A program made the position numbers and the translations under genes. Below the pieces are notes generated by a model. That model was given only the letters and a program-made list of their open reading frames with translations, had not been told where the DNA came from and searched no databases. From an uncultured Alteromonadaceae bacterium (GTDB taxonomy: Bacteria; Pseudomonadota; Gammaproteobacteria; Enterobacterales; Alteromonadaceae), in contig CANMXU010000013.1 of the NCBI GenBank assembly GCA_947501935.1, positions 1 through 64,000 of the forward strand: a stretch of DNA of 64,000 nt, given 5' to 3'. Every line of letters begins with the position of its first letter. Position 1 is the stretch's first letter. Of the stretch, positions 17,419 through 26,295 are shown in pieces.

Positions 17419-19062
17419 CTAAAATAGTGATTTCATATAATAACTAATGAGCCCTTGAGTTGAACTATCATGGCCAACATTAATTTCGCCACTAACTAGC
17501 TCTTGTTGAATTTTATTAGCTAATCCTTTGCCAAGCTCAACCCCCCATTGATCAAAAGAACAAATTTTTAATAATATACCCTGAACGAAGATTTTATGCT
17601 CATACAGCGCAATTAAACTACCGAGGCTTTTAGGGGAAATTCGATTCATTAAAATACTATTGCTAGGTCGATTACCTTGGTGAACTTTATGCGGCGCTAC
17701 TTTATCAATGTACTCTTCGCTGCGCCCTTTAGCGCATAAATCAGCTCTTACTTGCTCTTCATCAACTCCTTGCATTAAAGCTTGAGTTTGCGCAAAGAAA
17801 TTGGCCATTAAAGTTTCATGATGCCCTTGAACTGGCGTAACACTTTGAATAGATCCGATAAAGTCTGCAGGAACAATATTATTGCTCTGATGCAAGTATT
17901 GATAAAAAGCATGCTGGCCATTGATACCTAACTCTCCCCAGATAGACGGGACTGTTGAATAAGAAATATCATCGCCATCCCAACTAACCGACTTACCATT
18001 ACTTTCCATTTCGGCCTGCTGTAAATAAGCAGATAACATATGCAACGATTGGTCATAAGGTAAAATAGCTTGTGATTTCGCCCCTAAAAAAGTGCAATTC
18101 CAAACACTAATTAACGCAAGAATGACAGGTGCATTCTCACTTAACTCTGCATTTTGAAAATGCTGGTCAATTTCATAGGCCCCTTCAAGAAGTTCGATGA
18201 ATTTATCGAAACCTAAATCTAGAGCAATAGGCAAACCTATCGCAGACCAAAGAGAGAAGCGTCCACCAACCCAGTCCCACATATCAAATATATTTTCGGC
18301 TGCGATACCAAATTCAAGTGCATTGGCTTTATTGGCTGATACTGCGACAAAATGTTTCCTGATGGCTGACGAGTCAAATGATGATGCAACTAGCCATTTC
18401 ATTGCCGTTTGAGCGTTAGTCATGGTTTCTGTTGTTGTAAAAGTTTTACTTGATACAATGAAAAGAACTTTTTCAGGATTAAGTGGCCGAAGAACATTGG
18501 CTATCTGTGTACCATCAACGTTAGAAACATAATGTACATTAACGCTATTATCACTGTATTGCTTTAATGCTTCGGTTACCATTTGCGGCCCTAAATTAGA
18601 GCCACCAACACCAATATTTACTACATCAGTTATACGCTTGCCACTATAGCCTTGCCATTTTCCCATTCGAACGCAGTCAGTAAAAGCCTTCATATCACTA
18701 AGCGCATTTTCAATATCCTGCTTAATATTTTCTCCATCAAGGATAAATGGCTTTTTACTTCTGTCTCGTAGTAACGTATGTAAAACCGAACGTTCTTCAG
18801 TACTGTTTATTCGTTCACCACTGAACATTTTTTCACGCCACTGCTCAAGCTGACATTCTTTTGCCAAAGCAAGTAACAGCGTGATGGTCTTTTCAGTTAA
18901 TAAATTTTTAGAATAATCAAGCAACATTGATGGTAATTTAATTGAAAAATCATCAAAGCGCTGCTTATTTTTTTTGAACAAATCATTCATGTGCTCGTTT
19001 TTCATTTCAAGACTATGATTAACTAATTTTTGCCAACTTTCTAAAGATTCTCTGTTGTACAC
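17419..19062 (-). CDS. pgi: Glucose-6-phosphate isomerase
   Basis: A 547-aa cytosolic enzyme interconverting glucose-6-P and fructose-6-P. It has full family length. Signatures seen are IGVGGSNLGPQMV in the phosphate-binding domain, KTFTTTETMTNA, the HQGNRPSNSI segment with the catalytic His, and FDQWGVELGKGLAN near the C-terminus. It starts at GTG with an AAGGA site about 7 nt upstream, 17 nt after the hydrolase gene, so the two form an operon. Fructose-6-P is the end product of sialic acid breakdown, so this copy may serve that pathway; a housekeeping pgi probably exists elsewhere. Confidence 0.95.
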   Translation of the reverse strand: MYNRESLESWQKLVNHSLEMKNEHMNDLFKKNKQRFDDFSIKLPSMLLDYSKNLLTEKTITLLLALAKECQLEQWREKMFSGERINSTEERSVLHTLLRDRSKKPFILDGENIKQDIENALSDMKAFTDCVRMGKWQGYSGKRITDVVNIGVGGSNLGPQMVTEALKQYSDNSVNVHYVSNVDGTQIANVLRPLNPEKVLFIVSSKTFTTTETMTNAQTAMKWLVASSFDSSAIRKHFVAVSANKANALEFGIAAENIFDMWDWVGGRFSLWSAIGLPIALDLGFDKFIELLEGAYEIDQHFQNAELSENAPVILALISVWNCTFLGAKSQAILPYDQSLHMLSAYLQQAEMESNGKSVSWDGDDISYSTVPSIWGELGINGQHAFYQYLHQSNNIVPADFIGSIQSVTPVQGHHETLMANFFAQTQALMQGVDEEQVRADLCAKGRSEEYIDKVAPHKVHQGNRPSNSILMNRISPKSLGSLIALYEHKIFVQGILLKICSFDQWGVELGKGLANKIQQELVSGEINVGHDSSTQGLISYYMKSLF

Positions 19063-19079
19063 TGTATTTCCTTGAATGC

Positions 19080-19916
19080 TTAGCCTAATGCTATTATTTT
19101 ATTGTTAATGATATTTTTTAACTGCGACCAATGTTCTTGATGCCATAAGCCTTCATGAGGCAACATAGAAAAATGGTCCGCGTCTGGTAAGAATATTTTT
19201 TCGACATTTGATGAGGAATTTTCGCAGTAAGTTAATGCTTGGCTAATCTCTACGCACTTGTCTTCATTTCCATGTATGATGCTAAGAGCAACACCCGAGC
19301 CATGTAATAAGTTTGGGTCACAGGCTTGATAGCGTTCAGGAAACTGATCATAACTTCCTCCCATTAGGCGAATGGCTTGTTCAGGTTGGTCTACATCTTC
19401 GCTGTTAGATAAATTCAAAATTCCAGCAATAGATAAAACGCATTTTATTTTTAATGCTGACGTTTTAAACAAAACACTAGTACAAGGAATTTTGTCTCTA
19501 CACCCAGCCCAAGTTGCTAAATGTCCACCAGCAGAATGGCCGATAATTAAAATACGCGATAAATCTAAGTTTTCTTCTGTTGAAATTTCTGCTAAAAAAT
19601 CTACGCCATCAGCTATGTCTGAATACACAGCTGGCCATGGTGCTTTGTTATTCTCGCCAATAGCTTCCATTCGTCTATATTCCAAATTCCAAATAGCAAC
19701 ATCCAAAGACTTTAAATAATCAACAATCGCCATAGTAGGATATGAGTCTAAACTGTGATTATCTTTCCAATAGCCACCATGAATAACGACGATAACAGCA
19801 AGTTTTCTCTCGCCGAAAGGCCTAATCAACTGGCCAAATTGTTGCTTATCACAACCATAAGAAATAACTTTATTAATATACTGCATCATAAATTGAGTAT
19901 CTATATTAAGATTCAA
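19080..19916 (-). CDS. Alpha/beta-hydrolase, esterase-like
   Basis: A 278-aa alpha/beta-hydrolase with no signal peptide. The oxyanion loop HGGYW, the nucleophile elbow GHSAGG, and a late D-x-x-H (DADHFSM) give a complete catalytic set. The overall look is that of the BD-FAE/kynurenine-formamidase-like group. It is first in an operon with pgi, and a GGTATA-type operator lies 10 nt upstream. Given the regulon, removal of an acyl group or opening of a lactone on sialic acid or a derivative is plausible; this is inference. The ATG chosen lacks a clear ribosome site, and a Met at residue 10 or 11 is possible. Confidence 0.7.
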   Translation of the reverse strand: MNLNIDTQFMMQYINKVISYGCDKQQFGQLIRPFGERKLAVIVVIHGGYWKDNHSLDSYPTMAIVDYLKSLDVAIWNLEYRRMEAIGENNKAPWPAVYSDIADGVDFLAEISTEENLDLSRILIIGHSAGGHLATWAGCRDKIPCTSVLFKTSALKIKCVLSIAGILNLSNSEDVDQPEQAIRLMGGSYDQFPERYQACDPNLLHGSGVALSIIHGNEDKCVEISQALTYCENSSSNVEKIFLPDADHFSMLPHEGLWHQEHWSQLKNIINNKIIALG

Positions 19917-19926
19917 CTAAGTTAAT

Positions 19927-19943
19927 GGTATAATAGGTACACC
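19927..19943. promoter_or_regulatory. NanR-type operator between the hydrolase gene and nanR
   Basis: GGTATAATAGGTACACC: two GGTATA-type repeats 3 nt apart, the second with one change. It sits 10 nt upstream of the hydrolase start and 137 nt from the divergent nanR, so it could control both. Confidence 0.65.
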
Positions 19944-20079
19944 ACCAATACAATCATTAAATAATTACATCGGAAGAAATAGAGAGTTTTATCGATAATA
20001 AAAATTTAGCATATACTTTTATCTTTTAGCTGGTATGATAGCAAAATAGGTAAAGTTATTATGTGTTAAGGACCAAAGT

Positions 20080-20790
20080 ATGCCAATCACGATTAAGCGC
20101 CCAGTCGAAAGAAAAAAACTATCTGAAACGGTAGAGGAAGAATTAGAGTTAATGATACGTCAAGGCGAAATTGCTGAAGGCGATGCACTACCTTCAGAAA
20201 GAGAGTTAATGGCAGCTTTTGGTGTTGGTAGGCCTTCAATTCGAGATGCGCTTTCTGCACTTGCAAGAAAAGGTTTGGTTAAAATTAGTAGTGGCGAAAG
20301 AACACGAGTAACTAGACCTTCAGCTGACACCATAATATCTGAACTATCAGGTATGTCTAAGGACTTTCTAGCACAGCCTAATGGCCTCCAATATTTTGAC
20401 CAATTAAGAAAGTTTTTTGAATCTAGTTTAGTCAGGAATGCTGCAGAATTTGCTACTGAAGAACAAATTCAGGAACTAGAAAAAGCGCTAGAGCTTAACG
20501 GAAAGTCTGTCAAAAATAATAGTCAATTTAAAAAAACCGACATTTACTTTCACAGGGTAATCGCTTCAATGCCTGGTAATCCAATATTCTTGGCAATTCA
20601 CCAAGCATTGGTTGATTGGGTAATCGATGCAAGACCTGTAATAAGTAATTCAGAAGAATTGAATACTAAAAGCTACCATGATCATGTGGAAATATTTAAG
20701 TGTATAAAAAATCATGATGTTGAAGGTGCTGATAAGTGCTTAACGAAACATATAGAGTATGTATTTGATAAATATTATGGTGACCAATAA
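20080..20790 (+). CDS. nanR: GntR/FadR-family regulator, NanR-like
   Basis: A 236-aa repressor. The N-terminal GntR winged helix covers about residues 10-80 ([25 protein letters not shown]). The C-terminal FCD ligand-binding domain carries the metal-site histidines in YFHRVI, YHDHVEI and TKHIEYV. E. coli NanR is of the same type and binds GGTATA repeats; such repeats occur before several operons here, so it is the likely sialic-acid-responsive regulator. It is divergent from the hydrolase-pgi operon and precedes the symporter operon. It starts at ATG with AAGGA upstream. Confidence 0.85.
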   Translation: MPITIKRPVERKKLSETVEEELELMIRQGEIAEGDALPSERELMAAFGVGRPSIRDALSALARKGLVKISSGERTRVTRPSADTIISELSGMSKDFLAQPNGLQYFDQLRKFFESSLVRNAAEFATEEQIQELEKALELNGKSVKNNSQFKKTDIYFHRVIASMPGNPIFLAIHQALVDWVIDARPVISNSEELNTKSYHDHVEIFKCIKNHDVEGADKCLTKHIEYVFDKYYGDQ

Positions 20791-20826
20791 CAATCAATAA
20801 ATTGTTTGACAGCTTTTAAGCGCCCT

Positions 20827-20874
20827 AAATTAAATCACTTAAATTAAATCACTTAAATTAAATCACTTAAATTC
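20827..20874. repeat. 14-bp tandem repeat between nanR and the symporter gene
   Basis: Three copies of AAATTAAATCACTT plus the start of a fourth. It is AT-rich; no role is evident. Confidence 0.8.
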
Positions 20875-21018
20875 AATGTTACACATTATATAAAGGCTAT
20901 CAATAGAGGTAGTCTGCCAACATTACACATATCCCCTCAATAAATCCCCTCTCTCTTTACAGTCAACTAATCCAATAAAGCTTTTGACATTCTTTTCTGG
21001 CTTTAACCCCCTTCTAGT

Positions 21019-21033
21019 GGTATAACAGGTATA
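21019..21033. promoter_or_regulatory. NanR-type operator upstream of the symporter operon
   Basis: GGTATAACAGGTATA: two exact GGTATA repeats 3 nt apart, ending 29 nt before the symporter start codon. It is identical to the first two repeats of the E. coli NanR site as I recall it. Confidence 0.75.
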
Positions 21034-21062
21034 CAGCACAAAACAATATTACTTGAGCCCTT

Positions 21063-23708
21063 ATGATAAGCAAGATATATAAATCCACAATTTTTTTACT
21101 TCTAATGATACCGTTGGTTTCAATAGCAGAAGTCCTTATCGATTGGCAAGAAATAACGCCAAACGAAGTAGCTGAATTAAATATAGATCATGGCGCCTAT
21201 ATTAATGAACAAAATGGTTATTTCCTGATCTCTTCTGGTATTAATGCTAGTAGTCCTCCTTATATAGCTGAACAGTTAGTCATTAATGCTAATCAATCAA
21301 ATACTATGTCAATAGTGAAAGGTGAAAGAGTTGTTGAGAAAAACTTAACAGAAGCACAAGGTAATAGAGCTTTTGCTGCCGCGACAGAGTTTTATGGTTC
21401 AACTCTCGTTGTTGGTGGTATTGCAAATCAAGTAGCATCAAACTTAGTCAATCTCATTATTTGGCAAGAAGCTTCTCAAACATTAGAAAGTATTGCTTTA
21501 CCCGCAATCCCCACTGCAGCTTTATCGCCATCAGCGGTGATGATTGAGAACACTCTTTATGTATTAACAGGTTCAGATGCTCAAAATTCTTTTTATTCAA
21601 TCGATTTAAGTTTTTTAGTTGATAGTGAGAACCAACTGGTTCTTGATAAAAAAATTATTGAACAATTAAATGACCAACCTTCTTGGAATACCCTTCCTTC
21701 ATTACCTTTAGCCAGCAATAAAATCCCTTATCAAAACGGTGTTAAATTAGCAGTTCAGAATGATGGTACCGGTAACAAAATTTTTGCAATAGGCGGTTAC
21801 CTATTACCAAATGGTGCTTTTTCTTATCAAAATGACTTAATAGCCATCAATGGCTATTGGAAGTTCGATCCTGCACTTGAAAGTTCTATTCAGAAGTGGC
21901 AAGCACTCAGTGACATCACTAAGACTAAGAAAAGCAATATAGTAAAAATTAATAGCGTAAGCCCCCTAGGCCAGTCACATATTTTAGCCTTTACTGACCA
22001 AGGAAATACTTTATCGTACAACGCTATTACGAAGAGTTGGACAGAATATTCAGCCATACAATCAAAAAATGGCATTAATACGGAAAGTCACCATATTAGT
22101 GAAAGTATTAGCAGTACTGATGGCAATATTTTTTCATTAAATCGCACTGCTGATAGCCAAGGTTCATTAGAACTTTATCAAATGAAGGCTGTACTTCCCG
22201 TAAAAGACTTTGGCTGGGTGAATATGACCGTATTAATCGTTTACTTACTGTCGATGGTTTTAGTCGGGCTATTTTTTATCTTTAAAAATAAGAACACAAA
22301 TGATTACTTCCGAGGGGGCCAATCAATCCCTTGGTGGGCCGCTGCCTGTTCAATTTATGCCACCATGCTAAGTTCATTAACATATGTTGCATTGCCTGCT
22401 GTCGTTTACCAAACTAACTGGGTGCTACTTATTGGTATCTGGATGATTATTGCTGTGGCACCAATAGCTATTTATGTTGTTATGCCATTTTTCCGCCAAA
22501 TTGATGCAACCAGTGCTTACGAATATCTTTCAAAACGCTTTAACATGGGCGTAAGATTATTTGCGAGTGGTTTATTCACCCTGTTCCATATTAGTCGTAT
22601 GGGCATAGTAATGGCAGTAACTGCCCTAGCGTTGTCTGCCGTTACTCCATTATCGGCCAGTGACAGTGTTTTAATTATGGGTGTGTTATGTTTACTTTAT
22701 TGCACCATGGGAGGCATTGAAGCAGTAATCTGGACTGACACCATACAAACAATAGTACTACTTGTTGGTGCAGTAGTTTGTTTTGTTATCATTATTTTAG
22801 GTTTAGATAATGGTTTAAATGACTTTATTACTATAGGTTTTCAAGATGAAAAATTTACTATGGTCAATGTTGACTTTAGTACTAGCAGTATCACGTCTTT
22901 ATCTATTTGGGTTATAATTCTTGGCGGTATTGGTCAAAACCTTTCAAGCTATACATCGGATCAATCGGTTGTTCAACGCTATATGGTGACCAAAGACCCA
23001 GCCGCCGCGAGTAAGTCTATCTGGGCAAATGCGGTACTCGCTGCTCCAGGGGCATTACTATTTTTCTGTCTTGGTACTGGTCTGTATGTTTTTTATCAAT
23101 TAAACCCAGCAAAATTAGACCCAACAATTCAGATCGACCAAATTTTTCCAACCTTTATCGCTACAGAGTTACCTATTGGTCTTGCTGGTCTTATTGTGGC
23201 AGGTATTTTCGCCGCCGCTCAATCTACAGTATCAACCAGTATGAACTCTATTGCGACTACCGTTGTTACCGATTTCGTTCGACCATTTAATTTAGTCAAA
23301 ACTGAAAAAGGGTACATGAATGCTGCACGTTGGTTAACTTTTATTATGGGGGTATTGGGAACACTCGCAGGGCTTATATTCATCAACCCAGAAATTCGCT
23401 CATTAATGTCTGCTTATTTTAAAGTTATTGGTATGTTCATGGGTGCTTTAGGAGGCTTATTTATTCTCGGAGCTTTAACCAAAAAAGCTAACGCACTTGG
23501 TGCTCTGATAGGTATTTTCTCAGGTGTTGCAACCATGGTCTCAACTTGGCTTATGGGCTGGGCTAATGGTTATATATTCGGCGCAATAGGTATAGTCTCT
23601 TGTTTAATATTTGGCTATTTGGGCAGTTTTTTAGCACCCAGTTTGAAAAAAGATTTAACAGGATTGACATTATATACAATGCAATCCCCTGCTAATGAAT
23701 CATCTTAA
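21063..23708 (+). CDS. Sodium:solute symporter fused to NanM-like kelch domain, putative sialic acid transporter
   Basis: An 881-aa fusion. A signal-like hydrophobic N-terminus (1-22) is followed by about 350 residues of beta-propeller/kelch sequence like the sialic acid mutarotase NanM. From about residue 390 there is a full SSS-family transporter with 13 or so membrane segments (NDYFRGGQSIPWWAAACSIYATMLSSLTY is split across the first helices). The kelch part should sit in the periplasm and convert the alpha-anomer released by sialidase for the transporter. Fusions of permuted mutarotases to SSS transporters are known in sialic acid loci. It is first gene of the operon with nanE, nanK and nagB, with a NanR site just upstream. 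Confidence 0.85.
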   Translation: MISKIYKSTIFLLLMIPLVSIAEVLIDWQEITPNEVAELNIDHGAYINEQNGYFLISSGINASSPPYIAEQLVINANQSNTMSIVKGERVVEKNLTEAQGNRAFAAATEFYGSTLVVGGIANQVASNLVNLIIWQEASQTLESIALPAIPTAALSPSAVMIENTLYVLTGSDAQNSFYSIDLSFLVDSENQLVLDKKIIEQLNDQPSWNTLPSLPLASNKIPYQNGVKLAVQNDGTGNKIFAIGGYLLPNGAFSYQNDLIAINGYWKFDPALESSIQKWQALSDITKTKKSNIVKINSVSPLGQSHILAFTDQGNTLSYNAITKSWTEYSAIQSKNGINTESHHISESISSTDGNIFSLNRTADSQGSLELYQMKAVLPVKDFGWVNMTVLIVYLLSMVLVGLFFIFKNKNTNDYFRGGQSIPWWAAACSIYATMLSSLTYVALPAVVYQTNWVLLIGIWMIIAVAPIAIYVVMPFFRQIDATSAYEYLSKRFNMGVRLFASGLFTLFHISRMGIVMAVTALALSAVTPLSASDSVLIMGVLCLLYCTMGGIEAVIWTDTIQTIVLLVGAVVCFVIIILGLDNGLNDFITIGFQDEKFTMVNVDFSTSSITSLSIWVIILGGIGQNLSSYTSDQSVVQRYMVTKDPAAASKSIWANAVLAAPGALLFFCLGTGLYVFYQLNPAKLDPTIQIDQIFPTFIATELPIGLAGLIVAGIFAAAQSTVSTSMNSIATTVVTDFVRPFNLVKTEKGYMNAARWLTFIMGVLGTLAGLIFINPEIRSLMSAYFKVIGMFMGALGGLFILGALTKKANALGALIGIFSGVATMVSTWLMGWANGYIFGAIGIVSCLIFGYLGSFLAPSLKKDLTGLTLYTMQSPANESS

Positions 23709-23728
23709 AACTCTTATAGGAAATACAT

Positions 23729-24430
23729 ATGTTTGTAGTCAATAAAACATTAGAAGAACAACTATTATCTTCATTAAAGCAGTCTTTAATTGCTTCTTGT
23801 CAGCCCGTTGATAATGGACCAATGGACAAAGTTGAACACATTGTTGCCATGGCATTAGCCGCTATTGATGGCGGTGCAAAAGGGATTAGAATTGAAGGGG
23901 TTGAAAATGTTCGTGCGGTTGCGAGAGTAACCTCTATACCTATTGTAGGCATTGTTAAAAGGGATTTAGATAATAGCCCTGTACGTATTACACCCTTCAT
24001 TGAAGATGTAGAAGCCTTAGCAGAAGCTGGTGCAAGTATTATTGCTTTTGACGGTACAGATCGCGACCGCCCAACGGAGATGTTGGATCTGCTTGAGGCT
24101 GTTCACACTGCTGGTTGTGTAGCTATGGCCGATTGTGCAGATTATGATACAGGCATGATGTTAGCAAAACATGGTTGTACTTTTATTGGCAGCACTATGT
24201 CCGGTTATACAGATTTAGATAACACTCCAAATGAGCCCGATTATGCAATAGTAACCCGTTGGGTAGAACAAGGATTAAATGTTATTGCTGAAGGAAGGTA
24301 TAACTCTCCAGAACGCGCAGCAAAAGCCATTGAGCTCGGTGCTTTTTCAGTAACCGTTGGCTCAGCAATTACACGCGTAGAGCATATTGCGCAATGGTTT
24401 GTTAATAGTATTGAAAGTGCTAATAAATAA
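23729..24430 (+). CDS. nanE: N-acetylmannosamine-6-phosphate 2-epimerase
   Basis: A 233-aa TIM-barrel enzyme converting ManNAc-6-P to GlcNAc-6-P in the cytosol. Typical NanE signatures are GAKGIRIEGVENVRAV, PIVGIVKRD, IIAFDGTDRDRP, MADCADYDTG, FIGSTMSGYT and NVIAEGRYNSPERA, with the catalytic Lys and Glu in the KRD and AEGR motifs. An AGGA site precedes the ATG. It lies 20 nt after the symporter gene and 13 nt before nanK. Confidence 0.95.
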   Translation: MFVVNKTLEEQLLSSLKQSLIASCQPVDNGPMDKVEHIVAMALAAIDGGAKGIRIEGVENVRAVARVTSIPIVGIVKRDLDNSPVRITPFIEDVEALAEAGASIIAFDGTDRDRPTEMLDLLEAVHTAGCVAMADCADYDTGMMLAKHGCTFIGSTMSGYTDLDNTPNEPDYAIVTRWVEQGLNVIAEGRYNSPERAAKAIELGAFSVTVGSAITRVEHIAQWFVNSIESANK

Positions 24431-24443
24431 GGTAAACAACTCG

Positions 24444-25361
24444 ATGATTATAGCAATAGATGTTGGCGGCACTAAGATATCTGCCGCTCTCATGGACAAT
24501 GGTCAAATAATTGAGCAGCGAAAAGTTGAATCTATTATTCATAGTGATCTAGTCAACCTAGCTGAACATTTAGTAAAACTTTGTCAAGGTTGGATAGGAA
24601 AATCAGAATATGTTGCTATTGCTTGTACCGGTCAAGTAGGTAGTGAGCACGTTAATTTTCTTTCTGCAAAAAAAAAATTACCATTAAAATCACAACTTGA
24701 AGCAGGCTTTAATAAGCCTGTATTCATTATCAATGACGCTGCAGCAGCCGCATGGGCAGAATATTATTTTATTGAAAAGCATCAATATAATGGAGGCGTT
24801 CACGGGATTAGTAAAACAGATGAAACCTTAGTGTATATAACTGTTTCAACAGGCATTGGTGGCGGCATGATCCAAAATGGCCAACTCGTTACATCCGCTG
24901 ACGGTTTCTGTGCTCACCTTGGTCATACATCAGTACAACATATAGCGCAGCATTCAATCCCTTGTCATTGCGGTAGAGTAAACTGCGTAGAAACAATAGC
25001 ATCGGGTACGGCAATCGCTAAACAAGCATCAAAATTATTAAGTAAAAATGTTAATTGCAAAGAGGTTTTTCAACAATACATTGATTTACCAGAGATAGCA
25101 GAATTAATTAATCAATGTACCAGTGCGATTACCGACTTAATTGCCAATATAAAAGCAACAACCGGAACAAATAGCGTTATTTTAGGTGGAAGTGTTGGTA
25201 GCTCGTCGCTATTTTTCAAACAAGTAACAGAGAAAGTTGCACAATTACCAGCTATCTATCAATTAACCGTGAAAGCACCACAATGTGGCGCAGATGCTGA
25301 CTTAATTGGCGCTTATTATTATGCAAAGCATATTAACAATTACAGTATACAAAGAAAATAG
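24444..25361 (+). CDS. nanK: ROK-family N-acetylmannosamine kinase
   Basis: A cytosolic kinase of about 305 aa that phosphorylates ManNAc. It has an N-terminal ATP-binding loop IDVGGTKISAAL, IINDAAAAAWAE, TVSTGIGGGMI and the ROK zinc motif CHCGRVNCVETIASG. I start it at the ATG at 24444, where the IAIDVGGT strand begins at once; the frame is open further back into nanE, but that extension is not family-like. The operon order nanE-nanK-nagB supports ManNAc as substrate. Confidence 0.92.
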   Translation: MIIAIDVGGTKISAALMDNGQIIEQRKVESIIHSDLVNLAEHLVKLCQGWIGKSEYVAIACTGQVGSEHVNFLSAKKKLPLKSQLEAGFNKPVFIINDAAAAAWAEYYFIEKHQYNGGVHGISKTDETLVYITVSTGIGGGMIQNGQLVTSADGFCAHLGHTSVQHIAQHSIPCHCGRVNCVETIASGTAIAKQASKLLSKNVNCKEVFQQYIDLPEIAELINQCTSAITDLIANIKATTGTNSVILGGSVGSSSLFFKQVTEKVAQLPAIYQLTVKAPQCGADADLIGAYYYAKHINNYSIQRK

Positions 25362-25372
25362 TAGGATTTTTT

Positions 25373-26179
25373 ATGCAAATTATTATTTATGATGATAGCC
25401 AAGAGGTTGCTATTGCTGCAGCAACTTGGGTACAAAGCATTATCAAAGAGAAAGAAAAGCCAGTATTAGGTTTAGCAACAGGAAGTACCCCCATTCGCTT
25501 ATATCAAGAGCTAGTTACGATGCATAAAGCAGGAAACTGCAGCTTTTCCAATGTGACTAGTTTTAACCTTGATGAGTATCACTCCATAAATGAAAGTAAC
25601 CCCCAAAGTTACCGCAGCTTTATGAAAGCTAATCTTTTTGATCACGTTGATATTAATCAAGCTAATACTTTTTTACCTACTTGTAGCCAAGATCAAAATC
25701 CACGAGTACAAGGGCTATCTTATGAAACCAAAATCAAGCAAGCTGGAGGCATTGATTTACAAATACTTGGCATAGGTGCTAATGGTCATATCGGTTTTAA
25801 TGAACCAACATCTAGCCTAACCTCTAGAACACGAATTAAAACACTAACTCAGCAAACCTTAACGGATAACAGTCGTTTATTTGCTAAAGATGAATTACAA
25901 CCCGCCATGGCTATGACTATGGGTATTGATACAATAATGGATGCTCGCTATGTTCTACTAATGGCAACAGGTAAGAATAAAGCTCAAGCAGTTAAAGATA
26001 TGATTACAGGTGCGGTTAGTGCTAACTGCCCTGCTTCAATATTACAAATGCATGAAAATGCAGTGATATTATTAGACAAAGAAGCCGCATCGATGCTTAA
26101 CGATCAGAGTTATTATCAATGGGCAGATAAACAAAATAGAAAGCTCAATGAAGAATATGGTTTTTATCACAACTTTTAA
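25373..26179 (+). CDS. nagB: Glucosamine-6-phosphate deaminase
   Basis: A 268-aa enzyme turning GlcN-6-P into fructose-6-P and ammonia. Signatures are LGLATGSTPIRLYQ, FNLDEYHSI with the catalytic Asp, LGIGANGHIGFNEP with the catalytic His, and SRTRIKTLT. The length matches the E. coli enzyme (266 aa). AGGA precedes the ATG. It is the last gene of the operon and is followed by a strong hairpin. Confidence 0.95.
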   Translation: MQIIIYDDSQEVAIAAATWVQSIIKEKEKPVLGLATGSTPIRLYQELVTMHKAGNCSFSNVTSFNLDEYHSINESNPQSYRSFMKANLFDHVDINQANTFLPTCSQDQNPRVQGLSYETKIKQAGGIDLQILGIGANGHIGFNEPTSSLTSRTRIKTLTQQTLTDNSRLFAKDELQPAMAMTMGIDTIMDARYVLLMATGKNKAQAVKDMITGAVSANCPASILQMHENAVILLDKEAASMLNDQSYYQWADKQNRKLNEEYGFYHNF

Positions 26180-26233
26180 AAATTACTCTTCTAACTTTTA
26201 ACGTTCAAATATAAATAACACCACTAACAACTC

Positions 26234-26277
26234 AAAGATGAAAGTTTTTTTATCACTAGAAAAACTTTCATCTTTTT
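26234..26277. terminator. Bidirectional terminator between nagB and the esterase gene
   Basis: Long stem AAAGATGAAAGTTTTT/AAAAACTTTCATCTTT around a short loop, with A and T runs on both sides. It can end both convergent operons. Confidence 0.8.
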
Positions 26278-26295
26278 AAGTTCTCATTGAGTTTT

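Noticed and set aside
17419..19062. Pgi as a sugar-phosphate enzyme specific to sialic acid
   Set aside because: The sequence is an ordinary full-length glucose-6-phosphate isomerase; only its position links it to the pathway.
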